Shown: in pieces, positions 62,112 through 64,000 of the stretch
Layout of the letters: each line of letters opens with the position of its first letter
Numbering within the stretch: the stretch's first letter is position 1
Origin: Nocardia rhizosphaerihabitans
GTDB taxonomy: Bacteria; Actinomycetota; Actinomycetes; Mycobacteriales; Mycobacteriaceae
NCBI RefSeq assembly: GCF_014646295.1
Contig: NZ_BMNE01000010.1
Location: 70,697 to 134,696 of the forward strand
Length of the DNA stretch: 64,000 bases
Reading direction: 5' to 3'
Notes under the pieces: model-generated
What the model was told of the DNA's origin: nothing
Database searches by the model: none
Seen by the model: the letters and a program-made list of their open reading frames with translations, nothing else
Made by a program: the position numbers and the translations under genes

Positions 62112-64000
62112 GTGCGAGTAGCGCAGTCCTGGCTGACCGAGATCCTGCAGCGCACCACCCCCGAATGGTCGGTGTCCTCGGCCGAGCTCGATGCCGGTTT
62201 CGTCCGCGTCGGCCTGGAGGTCGAAGAGGTCGACGAGCTCCAGCCGATCGGTGGTGACATCGACAAGCCGCTGGTCGTCGGCCGGGTCGCCGAGATCACC
62301 GAGCTCACCGAGTTCAAGAAGCCGATCCGCTTCTGCAAGGTCGATGTCGGCAACCCCGAGCTGCAGGAGATCGTCTGCGGCGCCCGCAATTTCGCGGTCG
62401 GCGACCTCGTCGTCGTCGTGCTGCCCGGTGGCGAGCTGCCCGGTGGGTTCAAGATCTCCTCGCGGAAGACCTATGGGCACACCTCCAACGGCATGATCTG
62501 CTCGGTCGCCGAACTCGGCATCGGCAAGGATCACGACGGCATTTTGGTGCTCGAGCCCGGCTCGGCGCAGCCCGGTGACGACGCGAACGTGCTGCTCGGC
62601 ACCGACGACACGATCATCGAACTCAACATCACCCCCGACCGCGGCTACTGCTTCTCGGTCCGCGGCCTGGCCCGTGAACTGGCCTGCGGCTTCGATCTCG
62701 AATACGCCGACCCGGCCGTACGGACCCTGGCCGACGGCGACGGTGAGGCGTGGCCCGTTCGGCTGGAAGCCGACTCGGAGTGCACCCGTTTCGGCGTGCG
62801 CCGGGTCACCGGGATGAACCCGGACGCGGTGAGCCCGCTGTGGCTGCAGCGCAGGCTGATGCTGTCGGGCATGCGCCCGATCTCGCCCGCCGTCGACGTC
62901 ACCAACTACGTGATGCTCGAACTGGGCCAGCCGCTGCACGCCTTCGACGCCGCGAAACTCCACGGCGGCTTGGTCGTTCGCTCAGCCAACACCGGTGAGA
63001 CCCTGCGCACCCTCGACGATGTCGAGCGCACCCTCGACGCCGAGGACGTGGTGATCGCCGACGACTCCGGCGTCATCTCGCTGGCCGGTGTGATGGGCGG
63101 TGACAGCACCGAGGTCGGCGCAGGGACCACCGACGTGGTGCTCGAGGCCGCGACCTGGAACCCGTTGCGGGTGTACCGGACCGCGCGCAGGCACAAGCTG
63201 GTCTCGGAGGCGGGCAAGCGCTACGAGCGCGTCGTCGACCCGGAGATCAACATTGTCGCTCTCGACCGGGCGGCCACCCTGCTGGCCGAGATCACCGGCG
63301 GCACCATCGAATCCACGCTCACCGACATCCGCGTTCCGCTCGAGCCGGTCGCGCCGATCGCGATGGACATCGACCTGCCCGACCGCGTCGCCGGCGTCAC
63401 CTACCCGGCGGGCACCGCCGTGCGCAGGCTCGCCCAGATCGGCGCCGGGGTCGAGATCGAGGTCAACGACGCGGGCAAGACCCAGCTGCTGGTGACCCCG
63501 CCGAGCTGGCGCCCCGACCTGTCCCAGCCCGCCGACCTGGTCGAAGAGGTGCTGCGGCTGGAGGGTCTCGAGCAGATCCCGTCGGTCCTGCCGTCGGCGC
63601 CTGCCGGTCGCGGCCTGACCGCCACCCAGAAGCGGCGCCGTGCGGTGAGCCGGGCGCTGGCGTTCGCCGGCGGCGTCGAGGTGCCCGCGCCGGTGTTCCT
63701 GCCCGCCGGTGTGTTCGACGTGTGGGGTCTCGACGTCGACGACCCGCGCCGCAACACCACCCGCGTGCTGAACCCGCTCGACACCGAGCGTCCCGAGCTG
63801 GCGACCACGCTGCTGCCCGGTCTGCTGGAAGTGGCCACCCGCAATATCTCGCGCGGCGCCCGCGACCTCACGATCTACGGCATCGCACAGGTCGTGCAGC
63901 CCGGCGCCGAGACCCACGCGGTCGCGGCGCTGCCGGTGGATCGTCGGCCCACCGACGAGCAGATCGCCGAGCTGGACGCCTCGCTGCCCGCGCAGCCGGT
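62112..64000 (+). CDS. pheT: Phenylalanyl-tRNA synthetase beta subunit (3' end beyond the window)
   Basis: The first 629 residues are present; the usual length is about 800-830, so the C-terminal anticodon-binding domain lies outside. The N-terminus MRVAQSWLTEILQ-like is followed by the EMAP/tRNA-binding domain (about 40-150), the B3/B4 editing domain (about 210-390, with PISPAVDVTNYVMLELGQPLH) and the B5 domain. GTG 62112 follows a GAGAGAG stretch. It is cotranscribed with pheS. Confidence 0.95.
   Translation, partial: MRVAQSWLTEILQRTTPEWSVSSAELDAGFVRVGLEVEEVDELQPIGGDIDKPLVVGRVAEITELTEFKKPIRFCKVDVGNPELQEIVCGARNFAVGDLVVVVLPGGELPGGFKISSRKTYGHTSNGMICSVAELGIGKDHDGILVLEPGSAQPGDDANVLLGTDDTIIELNITPDRGYCFSVRGLARELACGFDLEYADPAVRTLADGDGEAWPVRLEADSECTRFGVRRVTGMNPDAVSPLWLQRRLMLSGMRPISPAVDVTNYVMLELGQPLHAFDAAKLHGGLVVRSANTGETLRTLDDVERTLDAEDVVIADDSGVISLAGVMGGDSTEVGAGTTDVVLEAATWNPLRVYRTARRHKLVSEAGKRYERVVDPEINIVALDRAATLLAEITGGTIESTLTDIRVPLEPVAPIAMDIDLPDRVAGVTYPAGTAVRRLAQIGAGVEIEVNDAGKTQLLVTPPSWRPDLSQPADLVEEVLRLEGLEQIPSVLPSAPAGRGLTATQKRRRAVSRALAFAGGVEVPAPVFLPAGVFDVWGLDVDDPRRNTTRVLNPLDTERPELATTLLPGLLEVATRNISRGARDLTIYGIAQVVQPGAETHAVAALPVDRRPTDEQIAELDASLPAQP

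Overview
The window is high-GC DNA from a mycolate-type actinomycete, most likely Nocardia or a close relative (inference; no 16S is present). The backbone order polA, rpsA, phospholipase C, coaE-GrpB, DUF402, uvrB, universal stress protein, uvrA, infC-rpmI-rplT, trmH-like, pheS-pheT follows, as I recall it, the order around Rv1629-Rv1650 of Mycobacterium tuberculosis. Accessory blocks sit between these genes. Start codons are often GTG or TTG. Many genes have a TANNNT-like -10 box ending 6-9 nt before the start codon, which implies leaderless mRNAs.

Layout. 0-4.3 kb: tail of a branched-chain amino-acid ABC transporter operon (livH, livM and a fused livG-livF ATPase). 4.4-8.3 kb: a compact RiPP locus made of a DUF4062/NB-ARC/TPR protein, converging on an FxsB-type radical SAM/SPASM maturase and its 49-aa precursor. 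8.5-11.3 kb: polA. 11.3-30 kb: accessory genes, including an LGFP-repeat protein, an acyl-ACP thioesterase, a lone LeuA regulatory domain behind a branched-chain amino-acid leader peptide and attenuator, thioredoxin, an isopropylmalate-dehydrogenase-like enzyme, a polar amino-acid ABC transporter, several divergent regulator/enzyme pairs, and an SPFH protein with a small ribbon-helix-helix repressor. 30-42.1 kb: rpsA, phospholipase C, coaE, two secreted paralogues, twin DUF402 genes, uvrB and a universal stress protein. 42.2-50.8 kb: HelD, a diguanylate cyclase, a lone ketosynthase, and a dormancy-like group (DevS-like kinase, S30AE_C ribosome-hibernation-type protein, DevR-like regulator) with a recognisable DosR box. 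51-64 kb: uvrA, twin 31/34-aa micro-proteins, DUF1844, infC-rpmI-rplT behind a long structured leader with an AUC start, a TetR/MFS efflux pair, a tandem duplication encoding small Cys proteins, then pheS and pheT (cut by the window end).

Themes. Branched-chain amino acids recur: Liv uptake, a leader peptide with consecutive Ile-Leu-Leu-Val-Val codons, a standalone LeuA effector-binding domain and a LeuB-like enzyme. Dormancy/stress forms a second group. The most novel elements appear to be the RiPP locus, the attenuated LeuA-domain gene, the tandem Cys micro-proteins (whose differences are largely silent) and the twin micro-proteins after uvrA. No rRNA, tRNA, CRISPR or insertion sequence was seen.
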